A stretch of DNA of 64,000 bases from Paramoeba atlantica (Eukaryota > Discosea), in contig CDRNVI010000053.1 of the NCBI GenBank assembly GCA_977017575.1, positions 558,001 to 622,000 on the forward strand, written 5' to 3'. The stretch's first letter is position 1. The number at the start of each line of letters is the position of its first letter. Below the pieces are notes generated by a model. The model worked only from the letters and a program-made list of their open reading frames with translations. It was not told the DNA's origin and made no database searches. The translations under genes and the position numbers were made by a program. Below are positions 28,769 to 38,838 of the stretch, in pieces.

Positions 28769-30919
28769 ATGGAACTAAAGGAATTGGAGGACATTCTTCG
28801 CACGTCAAATCACGAGATTGCAGGCCTATTTACTGGGGTATACACTAAGCCATCTCTATTGAAGACTCACGCGTGTGTCATCAAGTATATTCTGAATATA
28901 CTTCAGTCACAGACTAATTCTCATGAAAGAGTGGAAAATGATCAGGATCTTATGGATACTGTTGCTCTTTTTTTGACAGAATATGGTGTGTACGACGATT
29001 TAGCAAGGGCTCAAGAAGACACTCGCAGTCTGTTTAATATTATGGATCAGCGAGACCTCCTAGCAAAATTCGTGCATCCTCGGATCTTGGATACCCCTGT
29101 TATTATAGGAAAGGTTACGCATGTGAACTCGCAAAATCTTGAAAAAAAGATCAGTGCTAATTTTAACGAGGAACTTGATTGGGAAAAGAGTAGGGAAAGA
29201 TCTCGAGCTGAGAGGCGCAAGAAAAAAGATGATGAGCAGAGGCAATGCGTACAGAAGGAGTACGACGCTTTCATTAAATCCAAAGGTCTTCCACAAACAC
29301 GTCACAATACATGCATTCACCGCGAAGGCTTTGGAAAACAACATGGGGAAAATATTGTCTGTGACAATATTCATGTGAATATGGGGAAAACTGTTCTTCT
29401 TGACGGTACAAAATTACAACTTTTTTGCGCCCACAAATATGGTTTTGTTGGTCCCAATGGCTCTGGTAAAACCACGTTGCTTCGCATGCTCACCGCAAAG
29501 GAACTTGAAGGAATCAATCCTTATTTGCAAATTATTCACGTGGAACAAGAAATATCTTCAAGCGATCAATCTCCTTTAAAAATTATTTTGGACAGCGACG
29601 TAGAGCGCACACAGCTTCTTGACGAAGAACAAGAATTATTGGCAGCTGAAAATTTAAATAGCGAACGCCTTGCACAAGTATATGCACGTATGGAAGAGAT
29701 CGATGTCCAAACTGCTGAAAATCGGGCTCGCACTATCTTGCGTGGACTGAGCTTTACAGATGAAATGATGACAAGTCCTTCGAGTAAACTATCCGGAGGG
29801 TGGCGAATGCGCGTTGCACTTGCACAGGCTCTTTTTATTAAACCTGATGTTCTCCTTCTTGACGAACCAACAAACCATCTTGATCTTCACGCAGTACTTT
29901 GGCTAGAGAAATTTCTAAAGAAGTGGGATAAAACATTAGTCGTAGTCTCTCATAGTCGCTCTTTTTTGAACGAAGTCTGCACCGAAATAATCCACCTTGA
30001 AGATAGAAAGCTAATTTATTACAAAGGGGATTACAACACTTTCGAGCGCTCTAGGACAGACAGAATGCAGCAAAGAAAACGAGAATATGAGGCTCAGGAA
30101 AGAAGCAAATCACACATGCGAGCATTTGTTGATCGTTTTCGCTATAGCGCGGCACGAGCTGCCCAGGCTCAAAGTCGTTTGAAAGCAATTGATCGCCTAG
30201 ATAAAATTGCTCCTGTTGTAGAGGAAGCAAGGTTAAAATTTGACTTTCCTAGCCCCGAGTGCGCAGAGAGAAATTTGCTTCAAGTTTCCGGTCTTTCTTA
30301 TCAATACAAGCTAGGGGGAAGACTTATCATTTCTAAGGTACATATGAACGTAGACTCCGATTCACGCATCGGTATAGTGGGATCAAATGGCAGTGGTAAA
30401 TCCACTTTCCTCAAATTGTTGAGTGAAAAACTACCCTGCGGATTGGGTCAAATTACGCGTAATCCAAAGGCTCGGATATCGATGTTCTCACAGCACCATA
30501 TCGACGGATTAAATCTGGCACAGACACCATTAGAATCAATGCAAGCAGCGTTCCCTAAGGTAGAAATTTCGCGTTTGCGTGGACACCTTAGTCGTTTTGG
30601 ATTATGTGGTGAAAAGCATCTTCAATCAAACTATACACTTTCTGGTGGTCAAAAGAGCCGTCTGGCATTTGCATTAATGACTTATTTTACACCAGATCTT
30701 CTTTTACTTGATGAACCCACAAATCACTTAGATATTGACACAGTAGACGCTTTGATTATGGCGCTCAATGCGTACCGTGGTGGTGTTGTCATTGTGTCCC
30801 ATGATGAGCACTTTATTTCGTCGGTTTGTGACGACTTGTGGGTTGCGGAAGCAACATGTCTAAACAGGTTTGACGACACGTTCGCTGTTTATAAGAAGCG
30901 CATACAATCTCTCATGTGA
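28769..30919 (+). CDS. ABCF3: ABCF ATPase, GCN20/ABCF3 type
   Basis: From ATG 28769 the protein has 716 residues, the usual length of ABCF3/GCN20. An N-terminal helical region of about 190 residues precedes two ABC cassettes without membrane segments. Cassette 1 has Walker A GPNGSGKTT (near residue 230), signature LSGGWRMR and Walker B VLLLDEPTNHLD; cassette 2 has GSNGSGKST, LSGGQKSR and LLLLDEPTNHLD. The linker is the basic helical arm expected in ABCF proteins. GCN20 works on ribosomes with GCN1 to activate the GCN2 kinase in yeast, and related factors aid translation. Both ATP sites look intact. ABCF1 and ABCF2 are alternatives, but the structured N-terminal extension fits ABCF3. Confidence 0.88.
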   Translation: MELKELEDILRTSNHEIAGLFTGVYTKPSLLKTHACVIKYILNILQSQTNSHERVENDQDLMDTVALFLTEYGVYDDLARAQEDTRSLFNIMDQRDLLAKFVHPRILDTPVIIGKVTHVNSQNLEKKISANFNEELDWEKSRERSRAERRKKKDDEQRQCVQKEYDAFIKSKGLPQTRHNTCIHREGFGKQHGENIVCDNIHVNMGKTVLLDGTKLQLFCAHKYGFVGPNGSGKTTLLRMLTAKELEGINPYLQIIHVEQEISSSDQSPLKIILDSDVERTQLLDEEQELLAAENLNSERLAQVYARMEEIDVQTAENRARTILRGLSFTDEMMTSPSSKLSGGWRMRVALAQALFIKPDVLLLDEPTNHLDLHAVLWLEKFLKKWDKTLVVVSHSRSFLNEVCTEIIHLEDRKLIYYKGDYNTFERSRTDRMQQRKREYEAQERSKSHMRAFVDRFRYSAARAAQAQSRLKAIDRLDKIAPVVEEARLKFDFPSPECAERNLLQVSGLSYQYKLGGRLIISKVHMNVDSDSRIGIVGSNGSGKSTFLKLLSEKLPCGLGQITRNPKARISMFSQHHIDGLNLAQTPLESMQAAFPKVEISRLRGHLSRFGLCGEKHLQSNYTLSGGQKSRLAFALMTYFTPDLLLLDEPTNHLDIDTVDALIMALNAYRGGVVIVSHDEHFISSVCDDLWVAEATCLNRFDDTFAVYKKRIQSLM

Positions 30920-31319
30920 GCTCAAAATTTATTTTAGAAAGATACCTTTAGCAGAGTGGCGACTTGCGCTTCAGGAGCAATATATATATATATACTTCTG
31001 CAGTTCTTTCTTATTAGGTTTTCCTTTTTAACGTGTTTAAGTTCGTTTTCTTCTTATTTTAGATACCTGGGTATTGTATTTTTTTCATTATTTAAGAGAA
31101 CACAAAAACTGTAGTAATAAAGAGGGATTACAAAAATACTTATGCTTCCTTGGTCACAGTATACAAAAACTGAGAACAGTGTCAAGGAATTTAGAGAAAC
31201 ACTACTACACAATAGTGTAGAATAGTACATGTAGGTAATAAACTAATACGACAAAGTACTAAAAATAGACTGTCTGCCAAAAATTCTAATTGCATAATGT
31301 CGAAAATTGCTATCCAAAC
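30920..31319. other. Spacer, no gene seen
   Basis: AT-rich sequence with a short (TA)n run near 30980 and a pyrimidine-rich patch around 31005-31060. No gene is visible. Confidence 0.4.
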
Positions 31320-32828
31320 ATGATTTTCTACTGCACGTTGACAAGGAGCGAGATGAAACCATTGAAGCTTGGTCGATTTGTTTATTCATTGTCGAGATTA
31401 TCTCATGTGATACATGGATGTGACGCTCAGAAATTTGAAAAGGTACGTTGCTTCTCATCAAAAAGTGACAACGAATATAGTCGATACAGTAATCGAAAGG
31501 ATAGAGATTTTAAATATGCCCAAAGAAGACCCGGTGACTGGAAATGTAGTGCGTGCAACTCTATTAACTTTCGCTCAATAACAATATGTCGCAGATGCGA
31601 AAAGCCTGTAAATAAAGACGATCTTCGCTGGAATAATGAAGATGGGTCTCCTTTCGTTGAACACAGAAACAGCTGGCCATGCCCTGTCTGTAATGTTTTG
31701 AATAGGCAAGGGCGTATGCAGTGTTTCCGTTGCAATGAAAAAATTCCTAGGGAAATAGCGGCTCAATACAATTTCCATGATGGATCTTTCGTATGCACTC
31801 GATGTCACGTTCTGAATTTTGCCGGAGCCGAATCTTGTAAGTTTTGCGGCGAGGCACCTCCAGCAGAGCTTAATTCAAGCGGCAATTCCGATCATCGCTT
31901 AATTTTACAAAAGGCCAAATGGTTGTCCAAGTCTTGGAACTGGCAATGCCCCATTTGTGAATATCGCAATTTGAAATATCGGTGGGAATGCTACAAATGT
32001 CGTCATCAACGAGATGCCACTTGTGTGTACACGCCGAGTAACGAAGTTGGTGAGTATCCAGTGACCAGATTTCCAGGTTTACCGTGCGATTGGATATGTG
32101 GTGCATGTTCTAGGGTGAACTTTAAACATTCGAAAAAATGCACAAGGTGTAAGGCAGACAATGACTTAACTTCTCGAACTATTCCTTTGCCTGAGAGTGC
32201 GTACTTTGAGGGACACAAGGATTATCGTCTCTCTATGGTCCTATTGCCTCCCGGTAGTTGGAGATGCGCCACATGTGAAGTTGTTAACGAACCAAGAAAT
32301 AAGTATTGCCATCGATGCAAAAAGCGTACAGGAAATGATAGCAGAGTTTGCACTCTGTTGCAAGAATGGGTTGTAGGCGAGGCGGAAAGCCTTACTACGC
32401 TTAACTCATTGCGAAATATTATTAAGAAAACTGAATCTTTCATATCACAAGATTTGGATTCAGATTCTCTAGATTCGCTGAAAAATGGTCAGTCGTCTCA
32501 TTCGTTATCTGACGGTGTGGTTACAGAGTCGAATTTAAGCGATTCTACTCTAGATACACGTGAGACTCGTATAAGAGTTGATACCGTTCCCGAGTACATG
32601 TCAGAAAGCTCAGCGCCACCACCGAGGTTTCCATTGTGGGAATGCAATGACTGTCACATGCACAATACATGCTTGAGATGTAGTTGTATTAGTTGCGGAT
32701 CCCGATTTTCCCAACTACCTCCTCTTCCTGATGATTTCAAACACTGTTCCAAGTGCTCTCATGTTAACAACCGGGCGCGAATCAAATGTCTCCGCTGTAC
32801 CGGTCTGGTGGAGGAAAAGAGACCATGA
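31320..32828 (+). CDS. RanBP2-type zinc-finger array protein, about 8 fingers
   Basis: Starting at ATG 31320 there are 502 residues; ATG 31353 (MKPLKLGRFVYSLSRLSH) is equally possible and gives a start like a mitochondrial presequence. About eight fingers follow the RanBP2 pattern W.C..C...N......C..C: GDWKCSACNSINF, SWPCPVCNVLN, FVCTRCHVLNF, NWQCPICEYRNL, DWICGACSRVNF, SWRCATCEVVN, WECNDCHMHN and KHCSKCSHVN. Such fingers bind single-stranded RNA in ZRANB2-type proteins, with the Asn and neighbouring residues reading GU. A Ser/Asp-rich linker separates fingers 6 and 7. A paralogue with about ten fingers is at 42123-43610 and shares the distinctive last finger. Plant OZ-type and trypanosome mitochondrial RNA-processing proteins use the same fold, so an organellar RNA role is plausible but unproven. 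Confidence 0.8.
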   Translation: MIFYCTLTRSEMKPLKLGRFVYSLSRLSHVIHGCDAQKFEKVRCFSSKSDNEYSRYSNRKDRDFKYAQRRPGDWKCSACNSINFRSITICRRCEKPVNKDDLRWNNEDGSPFVEHRNSWPCPVCNVLNRQGRMQCFRCNEKIPREIAAQYNFHDGSFVCTRCHVLNFAGAESCKFCGEAPPAELNSSGNSDHRLILQKAKWLSKSWNWQCPICEYRNLKYRWECYKCRHQRDATCVYTPSNEVGEYPVTRFPGLPCDWICGACSRVNFKHSKKCTRCKADNDLTSRTIPLPESAYFEGHKDYRLSMVLLPPGSWRCATCEVVNEPRNKYCHRCKKRTGNDSRVCTLLQEWVVGEAESLTTLNSLRNIIKKTESFISQDLDSDSLDSLKNGQSSHSLSDGVVTESNLSDSTLDTRETRIRVDTVPEYMSESSAPPPRFPLWECNDCHMHNTCLRCSCISCGSRFSQLPPLPDDFKHCSKCSHVNNRARIKCLRCTGLVEEKRP

Positions 32829-33070
32829 GGTTGTTCGTCAAGTACAGAATACCGAAGTTATTAAATACATGCCAATGAAACATTGCGGGCACTTTTCCCT
32901 TTTAGATGAGTACAAGCAGCATAAAATTTGAGTGAACACGGCATATCTTTTGGTGGTCATGAATCCACTTGTAAATTGTTTATTTGTTTTACTAAACGTA
33001 CCGAGATTCAATTTCTTTTCTACCTCCGGGCCTTAAGACGAATTCGGTGCATTGTTTTCTGTACCCTTTG

Positions 33071-33089
33071 TTTCATTTGTTTTTCTTAG
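33071..33089 (+). promoter_or_regulatory. Candidate splice acceptor of the pseudo-XRN gene
   Basis: TTTCATTTGTTTTTCTTAG, 26 bases before ATG 33116. Confidence 0.45.
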
Positions 33090-33115
33090 AAGTTCTAAGA
33101 ATAAAAGCATAGTAA

Positions 33116-35623
33116 ATGTGGAGGAAAGCTGCTTATCGCACTGCATCGAAACTTTCCGACCTTCGGCACCCGATCACAACTAAGTCAGGTTGGGAATTCG
33201 AGCATGTAGGAATAGACATTCAGAACTACATCGAGATTTCAGTTTCAATTCACAAAGATGAATGGGCCAATACTGATAAAGATCAACAGAAACTATTGAA
33301 TCAGACTAGTAGCTATGGGGTAGACGCTTTGCGAACACAAATTTTTGGTCTTGCGAAACCAACTAAATCAGTTGGTATATTTCTTGATGGTTCTCTTCCG
33401 CTTTGGTGCATTCGAAGTTTTCGCAGGGGTAAAAAATCTTACAAGTTGCAGCACTCACCAGGTTCAGAGCTTTTGGTGGCAACTGAATGCAAATTGGCAA
33501 GTGACATGAAGCGTCGGCTTCGGGAACAAAATCGCTCTGTCGGTGAGATGGTTCTCTCAGGAACTCGCACGCCAGGATCCTTAGAGGGCAAAATGGCGGG
33601 TTGGTTTCAAGATTTGGTCGCTCGAGGAAGTGTTAGAAATGAACGAATAGCAATTATAGCTCAAGGAGCTCATCATTTTGCAACAATGATGGCAATGGTG
33701 CCATTTCACAATATCAGCTTTCTTTCACTTGTGCAGCAAAACAGCTCACAGTTCTACTTTTATGACATGATGGAATACTTCGGACTATTAGAATACATGG
33801 ACTCGCCGGATCTCTCACGCATTCGTATTGATTTAACTTTTCTCATTATATTAACGTACGGAATAAGTTGGGCCCAGCTTAATGCCTTAAGCAATGTCTC
33901 TTTAAAGGACATCTTGGATAACTATCACCAAATATCTATCCCGAAACGGAAATTTCTTTTTACAGAAAGCTTAAAGCTTGACGTAAAAAACTTTAAATTA
34001 ATACTCCCATCTAGTAAAGTGCAACGCCGAAGCATGGCTGACAATGTGTTGACAGTATGCAAAGAATATACGGAGATGTCTCTTCAAACACACCACACCT
34101 TGTGCACCGGACGCGTCTTAAATTATTATTACGTTCCAACAGAATATTTAAATTCCGAAAAACCACTAGCACTTGGACTCCAACATATTACAGCTTGGCT
34201 TGATGGGGTAGACCAGCCGTATATTACTCCCACCGTTGATTTAAGACCCGCAATATCCGCCCTACACTTCGGAATATCTTGCATCGGTAGTGAGTTTGCG
34301 GGATCATGCACAACACTGGGAAAATGGATGAAGGCGCATCCAGAACCTAAAGAGGCCTATGGCGTTTTTAAGCAATTAATAAGCCAAAGTGAAATTCCTG
34401 ATGTTCTTACAAAAGCAAACGATTTGATACAGACTTTAAAGCAACAAATTCCCCCAATCCTGCAGGAAACTCATAGAGCCAAGGTTTATTCTCGTATTTA
34501 CCACCATACTCGGGCATCAGCAACGAGCGATTCGTGCCGTCACGAATTTGATATCGGAGCCTTAAGCCAGTCTAAGAAAGGTTTGCGATACGTCCCACAG
34601 ACAGTCCCGATTGTGTTTGATCCCCTCTTGCGTAGGCAAGTCAAACTCCTGGTGGAGTACGACCCTTTTCAAAAGGTATGGGCCATGAAGAATTCGACTC
34701 ATGCTTTGTCATTGTCCACTCAAACCCATTTAAGCTCTTTGCGGTTTATTACTTGGAATGTTCTTTTTAACAAGTACAACAACGAAGACACTGTAATGGG
34801 AAAACCTGCAATTGATCGATGTTCTTCACAGAGATACGTTGCCATTGCGCATGAATTGAGTCAACGGAAAGCCGATGTTATAGCGCTTCAGGAAGTTATG
34901 CCAGAGTTTTGGGAATACCTTGCGAATCAGACTTGGGTGCGTGAGAACTACATTTTAACCTGTGATAAGAGCGGGACAGACATTAACCCATGGGGTATTT
35001 TCATGATGTGTCACAAGCGACTAACGATAGCAGAAACAAATACGCACAATGTTCCAGGGTACAACGGGCATATTTGTCCTATGCCCGAAGTGGCAATATC
35101 AATAAAGGGTGTTGGTCCAGAGGGTATTCTAAGAATCAGCTCCATCCATTTAAATTCTTCACTGAACGAGAACATGATATCCGTTCGCAAAACGCAAATT
35201 GCGAATTTCATGAAGCTATGCGATGAGAAACGTACCGGGATGCACTGCATTGTTGGCGGAGATTATAATCAGGAGTGGAGTATGCCATCAAATACCTACT
35301 TTCGAGATGCTTGGACCACGGCTGGCCTTTCAGAGCGCTCCGGGTGGACTATAGACAACGAACGAAATGGTTTATGCGCTCGATTGATTGAAGATCAATT
35401 CCAAGGTCGGTATGATAGAATCTTTTTTAGATCACCAGTTCTTCACCTAGAGGGCGCTAGCTTAATTGGCGATCGCAGTGTTAATGAAATTTTGGGATCA
35501 CCTCCTAGTTCGCTTGCACCAAATATGACCTGGCCGGAATGGTTGTATCCATCGGATCACTTCGGGGTTGAGTGTTCTTTTTGCATTAATTTTCCTCGCG
35601 CCGGGAAGTTTAAAAAGGAATAG
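33116..35623 (+). CDS. Fusion of degenerate XRN exonuclease fold with EEP nuclease
   Basis: The 835-residue protein has two recognisable halves. Residues about 20-300 line up with the XRN1/XRN2 N-terminal region in order: HVGIDIQNYIEI (XRN LDMN), FLDGSLPLWCIRSFRR (AVDGVAPR...QR.RRF), SPGSELLV (TPGTEFM), LSGTRTPGSLEGKM (SG..VPGEGEHKI), IIAQGAHHFATMMAM (IYGLDADLIMLGL) and IRIDLTFLIILTYGISW (ILDDF.L...GNDFLP). Of the metal-binding acids the first two and the second Glu of EGE appear kept, but the DAD pair, the first Glu and the GND Asp are gone, so it should not cut RNA. Residues about 540-830 are an endonuclease/exonuclease/phosphatase domain with TWNV, IALQEV, GGDYNQ and PSDHFG, all intact; it is nearest to TDP2- or Angel-type members. 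It could use the dead fold to hold 5' RNA ends for the active nuclease. No targeting signal is evident. Confidence 0.75.
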   Translation: MWRKAAYRTASKLSDLRHPITTKSGWEFEHVGIDIQNYIEISVSIHKDEWANTDKDQQKLLNQTSSYGVDALRTQIFGLAKPTKSVGIFLDGSLPLWCIRSFRRGKKSYKLQHSPGSELLVATECKLASDMKRRLREQNRSVGEMVLSGTRTPGSLEGKMAGWFQDLVARGSVRNERIAIIAQGAHHFATMMAMVPFHNISFLSLVQQNSSQFYFYDMMEYFGLLEYMDSPDLSRIRIDLTFLIILTYGISWAQLNALSNVSLKDILDNYHQISIPKRKFLFTESLKLDVKNFKLILPSSKVQRRSMADNVLTVCKEYTEMSLQTHHTLCTGRVLNYYYVPTEYLNSEKPLALGLQHITAWLDGVDQPYITPTVDLRPAISALHFGISCIGSEFAGSCTTLGKWMKAHPEPKEAYGVFKQLISQSEIPDVLTKANDLIQTLKQQIPPILQETHRAKVYSRIYHHTRASATSDSCRHEFDIGALSQSKKGLRYVPQTVPIVFDPLLRRQVKLLVEYDPFQKVWAMKNSTHALSLSTQTHLSSLRFITWNVLFNKYNNEDTVMGKPAIDRCSSQRYVAIAHELSQRKADVIALQEVMPEFWEYLANQTWVRENYILTCDKSGTDINPWGIFMMCHKRLTIAETNTHNVPGYNGHICPMPEVAISIKGVGPEGILRISSIHLNSSLNENMISVRKTQIANFMKLCDEKRTGMHCIVGGDYNQEWSMPSNTYFRDAWTTAGLSERSGWTIDNERNGLCARLIEDQFQGRYDRIFFRSPVLHLEGASLIGDRSVNEILGSPPSSLAPNMTWPEWLYPSDHFGVECSFCINFPRAGKFKKE

Positions 35624-36164
35624 TTTGTTTTTTTAAGTAATATTTAAGCCACACTTCCTGTGTATGAACTATTAAGGAGAAATAGCTGACTCGATATCTC
35701 TTTAAATATGGGCCAAAAAAAGTTACGCAACCTTATGTGTTCATTGTGAACAACGTACATGTATTTTCATCTGCTGATGAAGGATTATACAATTCACTTA
35801 TGATCAGAAGGAAACATCAACTGCGCTACAACATTAATACACTTTGAACCGTGTTGCGTGGGCGCAGCGTACTAGAATATTTTTGTCGCATTGTAACGCT
35901 ACATGATCAATTACGTGGCACTTTATACCTGTATGGATATTTATTTATTATATTGCGTGCCCATAGTTGTAAATTCTTCTAATTCTACGAATTTCGTTTA
36001 ATTTTATCACAATCATACTCGTCTGGATACATTTTAATTTTTGGCGTTTTCATTATTGCCAAAGATGGAAGTTCGTTTAGGTTCACCTACATAAAAGAAC
36101 TCAGCTATCCTAGAGGACCGGCAGAAATTGTAAAACGAATACAGTGCAATCGCATATTTAGGTC
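35624..36164. other. Spacer, no gene seen
   Basis: AT-rich sequence of 541 bases. Only very short frames are present. CGCATATTTAG, 3 bases before the next ATG, is a possible splice acceptor. Confidence 0.4.
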
Positions 36165-37043
36165 ATGTCGGATCCCATTCGCCGTGACCCGGGAGAATTT
36201 TTACGCCAGTTAAAGCGCATGTGCTCGAATTCCCACTGGCAGAAAGCGATGTTCTTCGCTTCACGCGGTCGCATGATAGGATTTCAGCTTGATGTCCGAC
36301 ACTACAACTTATGTCTCTACAGCCAAGCGGTATGGGGAAGGGCCCTTGAAATCGTACAACTCATTGACGCCATGAATCATGACAAGGTCAAGTTGGACGC
36401 TAGCAGTTACTACTACATCGTCAACGGTATGGCGAATGTGGATCACGGGTACTCGGCTGATTTTAACGTAAACCACCGTCTCGAGCGGCTACAGCACTGG
36501 CGAGTTGCCATCAATGCTTTGCTTGCGTGTGAGGCCAATGGTCATGAGCCCACCGCCACCATGTACAACAGTGCCATTGTGGCGTGTACCATCCCTACCA
36601 TGGAGCGCTGGATGGAAGCTACCTACCTGTTTCACCGCTTACTGTCTGAGGAGCATAAACCCCATCCCCAGATGGTACAGAAACTGGAGCTTTGTTTGCT
36701 CCGAGCACGACGACCGTTTGATATTCAGCGCCTGCTGAATCTCGCAGTCACTCATCACACTCAAGGGTATCATACCCGGGAGTGTGTGGTGGGGGGTGGG
36801 CCTCGGGTGGCGCTGACCCCAGAGGAAGAGCAGGCGTACGAGGCGGAGTGCGATCTCCCGGCCTATGGTACCGGGGGGGTGCCGCTGCACGCTCACGGTA
36901 TTTTCCGCCCCATGGTGTGGAGAGGGCTGTGGTGGCGCTGGCACGCGGTAGCGAATAAGTACCGCCCGCGACAGGCGCTGAAACGAAGGCAGCTCTGCCC
37001 GAGGTGGTCTCCTTCTGGGATTCCGGGGTGGAATAAGAAGTGA
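36165..37043 (+). CDS. PPR-like helical-repeat protein
   Basis: The protein has 292 residues. Segments such as RHYNLCLYSQAVWGRALEI, LDASSYYYIVNGMANV and TATMYNSAIVACTIPTMERW show the paired-helix rhythm of pentatricopeptide repeats (…YN..I.AC.….W..A..LF..M…), in about three to five poorly conserved units between residues 10 and 200. PPR proteins bind organellar RNA in sequence-specific fashion and are numerous in kinetoplastids and plants. The C-terminus is Gly-rich then basic (RWHAVANKYRPRQALKRRQ). It has no clear presequence, which leaves its location open. It is more GC-rich than the genes before it. Confidence that it is a real gene is high; the PPR call is moderate. Confidence 0.55.
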   Translation: MSDPIRRDPGEFLRQLKRMCSNSHWQKAMFFASRGRMIGFQLDVRHYNLCLYSQAVWGRALEIVQLIDAMNHDKVKLDASSYYYIVNGMANVDHGYSADFNVNHRLERLQHWRVAINALLACEANGHEPTATMYNSAIVACTIPTMERWMEATYLFHRLLSEEHKPHPQMVQKLELCLLRARRPFDIQRLLNLAVTHHTQGYHTRECVVGGGPRVALTPEEEQAYEAECDLPAYGTGGVPLHAHGIFRPMVWRGLWWRWHAVANKYRPRQALKRRQLCPRWSPSGIPGWNKK

Positions 37044-37202
37044 GAACGGAAGGAGGGTGATCACTGTGATTGAATATTTATTTTATGGTATACAATACCG
37101 CATTGTTTGCTTTTAATGACATACACGTACTACTTTGTTTTTTGTTCTTTTTGTCCAATAATTCTTTCCGCGTCCCATATATTTTCACGATAGATTTATT
37201 GG

Positions 37203-37214
37203 TATTTTTCCCAG
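37203..37214 (+). promoter_or_regulatory. Candidate splice acceptor of WDR12/Ytm1
   Basis: TATTTTTCCCAG, 30 bases before ATG 37245. Confidence 0.45.
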
Positions 37215-37244
37215 GAGCTCCTCTACACCTTACCATATTAAGGA

Positions 37245-38501
37245 ATGACTGATCACATTAGAGTTCAATTCTGGACACACTGCACGAATTATCGAATCGA
37301 GGACAGCTCGAGTCGAACCTTTACGGTGCCTCCGAATGTACTCCCGGAAGGTCTTTCCGAACTTGTAGGTTCGCTTCTTTCCACTTCGGCAGTTCCAATG
37401 GCATTCTTAATTGGGGGCACTCTGCTCACTACTGCGCTTGGGCAGTACCTGAGGGATCACCCAGAGGAGTCCACCCCGGAACATGTGATTCGGATCCAAT
37501 ACCTCCCGAAGTTGCATCCCGAAGTTACGGCCTCCATGCCGCAGGAGGACTGGGTGAGTTGCGTCCGTAGTGTATATCCGGCATCAGGATTATTCGCGAC
37601 GGGATCCTATGACTACATTGTGCGTGTGTGTCACATAGCCGCAAGCGGTTCCCAGGAGGTGGCACGCGGAGTAGCACACCAAGCCCCTGTCAAAGAGATT
37701 TGTATTTTAAATGCGCCCGAGTCCCTTCAAGAGCATGTTAGAAAGGAACAACACGAGATGTTGTCCCGGCTGAAAGGTATGCAAATTGTTTCTGCCGTCC
37801 AAGACGGCTCCGTCGGGTTGTGGGATTTTCCTTCCCAAAGTGCCTCTGAACACGAAACCTTGAAGACACCACTTTCACTTTCGTTGACCAGAGAATTTCG
37901 CTTTCACACAGAACCTGTCGAGACTGTGTGTAGCACTGGAGAGTCTAATCTAGTCGCCAGCGGGGGCTGGGACAACCAAATATGCGTGTGGGACCCTACC
38001 CGAGATTTCTTGGAACCACGAGTACGGCTCCAGGGGCATATACGCGCCGTAACAAAATGCGGTGCCTCCTTGCTTACAGGGTTGATCAGCACCTCCCTGG
38101 ATGGTTCTCTTCGCCGCTGGGATATCGAAACAGGACAGTGTGCACTCACACAGCACTGTGGACACGCGGCGTATGGGATGGCTTGCCGTGGGGAGTACAC
38201 TACCACGGCGCATACCGACGCTAAGGTACGGCTTTGGGTCGGGCAAAGCCCTGACCCCACACACATCCTGAAAGGTCACACGAGATGGGTGTATAACGTT
38301 GCGTTTTATGGTGACAGTCATGTGGCGAGTGCATCCGAGGACGGGACGATTCGCTTGTGGGATGTACGCGTCCCAAATGAGCCTTTATCCATTCTGTCAC
38401 ATGTTCATGCAAATGGGGTGTTAGATGTAATCAATGCAGGCGAGGGCTTTATTGCTTCTTCTGGTAAAGATCATTTTATAAGAGTAACTCAAATAGGATG
38501 A
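37245..38501 (+). CDS. WDR12: Ribosome biogenesis protein WDR12/Ytm1
   Basis: The 418-residue protein starts with a ubiquitin-like NLE domain (residues about 4-95): IRVQFWTH, FTVPPNVLPEGLSELVGSLL, MAFLIGGTLL and the family's strongly kept EHVIRIQYLP. DWVSCVRSV opens the propeller. WD units follow to the end, with VASGGWDNQICVWD, LISTSLDGSLRRWD, TTAHTDAKVRLW, VASASEDGTIRLWDV and IASSGKDHFIRV. WDR12/Ytm1 forms the PeBoW complex with Pes1/Nop7 and Bop1/Erb1 and is released from pre-60S particles when Rea1 pulls on the NLE domain. The NLE Glu needed for that contact is likely in the ...VSCVRS/NLE loop but I cannot assign it with certainty. Notchless is the alternative NLE-WD protein; the length (Notchless is about 480) and the EHVIRIQYLP motif favour WDR12. 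Confidence 0.85.
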   Translation: MTDHIRVQFWTHCTNYRIEDSSSRTFTVPPNVLPEGLSELVGSLLSTSAVPMAFLIGGTLLTTALGQYLRDHPEESTPEHVIRIQYLPKLHPEVTASMPQEDWVSCVRSVYPASGLFATGSYDYIVRVCHIAASGSQEVARGVAHQAPVKEICILNAPESLQEHVRKEQHEMLSRLKGMQIVSAVQDGSVGLWDFPSQSASEHETLKTPLSLSLTREFRFHTEPVETVCSTGESNLVASGGWDNQICVWDPTRDFLEPRVRLQGHIRAVTKCGASLLTGLISTSLDGSLRRWDIETGQCALTQHCGHAAYGMACRGEYTTTAHTDAKVRLWVGQSPDPTHILKGHTRWVYNVAFYGDSHVASASEDGTIRLWDVRVPNEPLSILSHVHANGVLDVINAGEGFIASSGKDHFIRVTQIG

Positions 38502-38838
38502 TGTCAATGTCGTGTGTGCACGACATATAAGTCGATTTCTGTATTAAAACTATTCTTACTACGTTTCGTTGTATTTTATAATACAGAACTTTAAAAGTAT
38601 CCTTACATGGGCTAGAAGAATATACATGTACTTCTTGGACAACTCCGTAACTGGTTAGTATAAATTTTTATTCTTCTAAGCCAACTACCATATTATCTAG
38701 TACAGGCACTGATTTTTGTTTACCATTTCATGGCGCCACAGTGTTAATGTCTTAGTTTAAGACTCTTAAACACGCACCGATGCACCCTTGCACGAATCTG
38801 TATTTTTGTGCTTAATTTTGGAAAGAAATGGAGTTCTG
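38502..38838. other. Spacer, no gene seen
   Basis: AT-rich sequence. A TTG at 38788 is in frame with the next gene, but the first ATG is at 38839. Confidence 0.4.
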
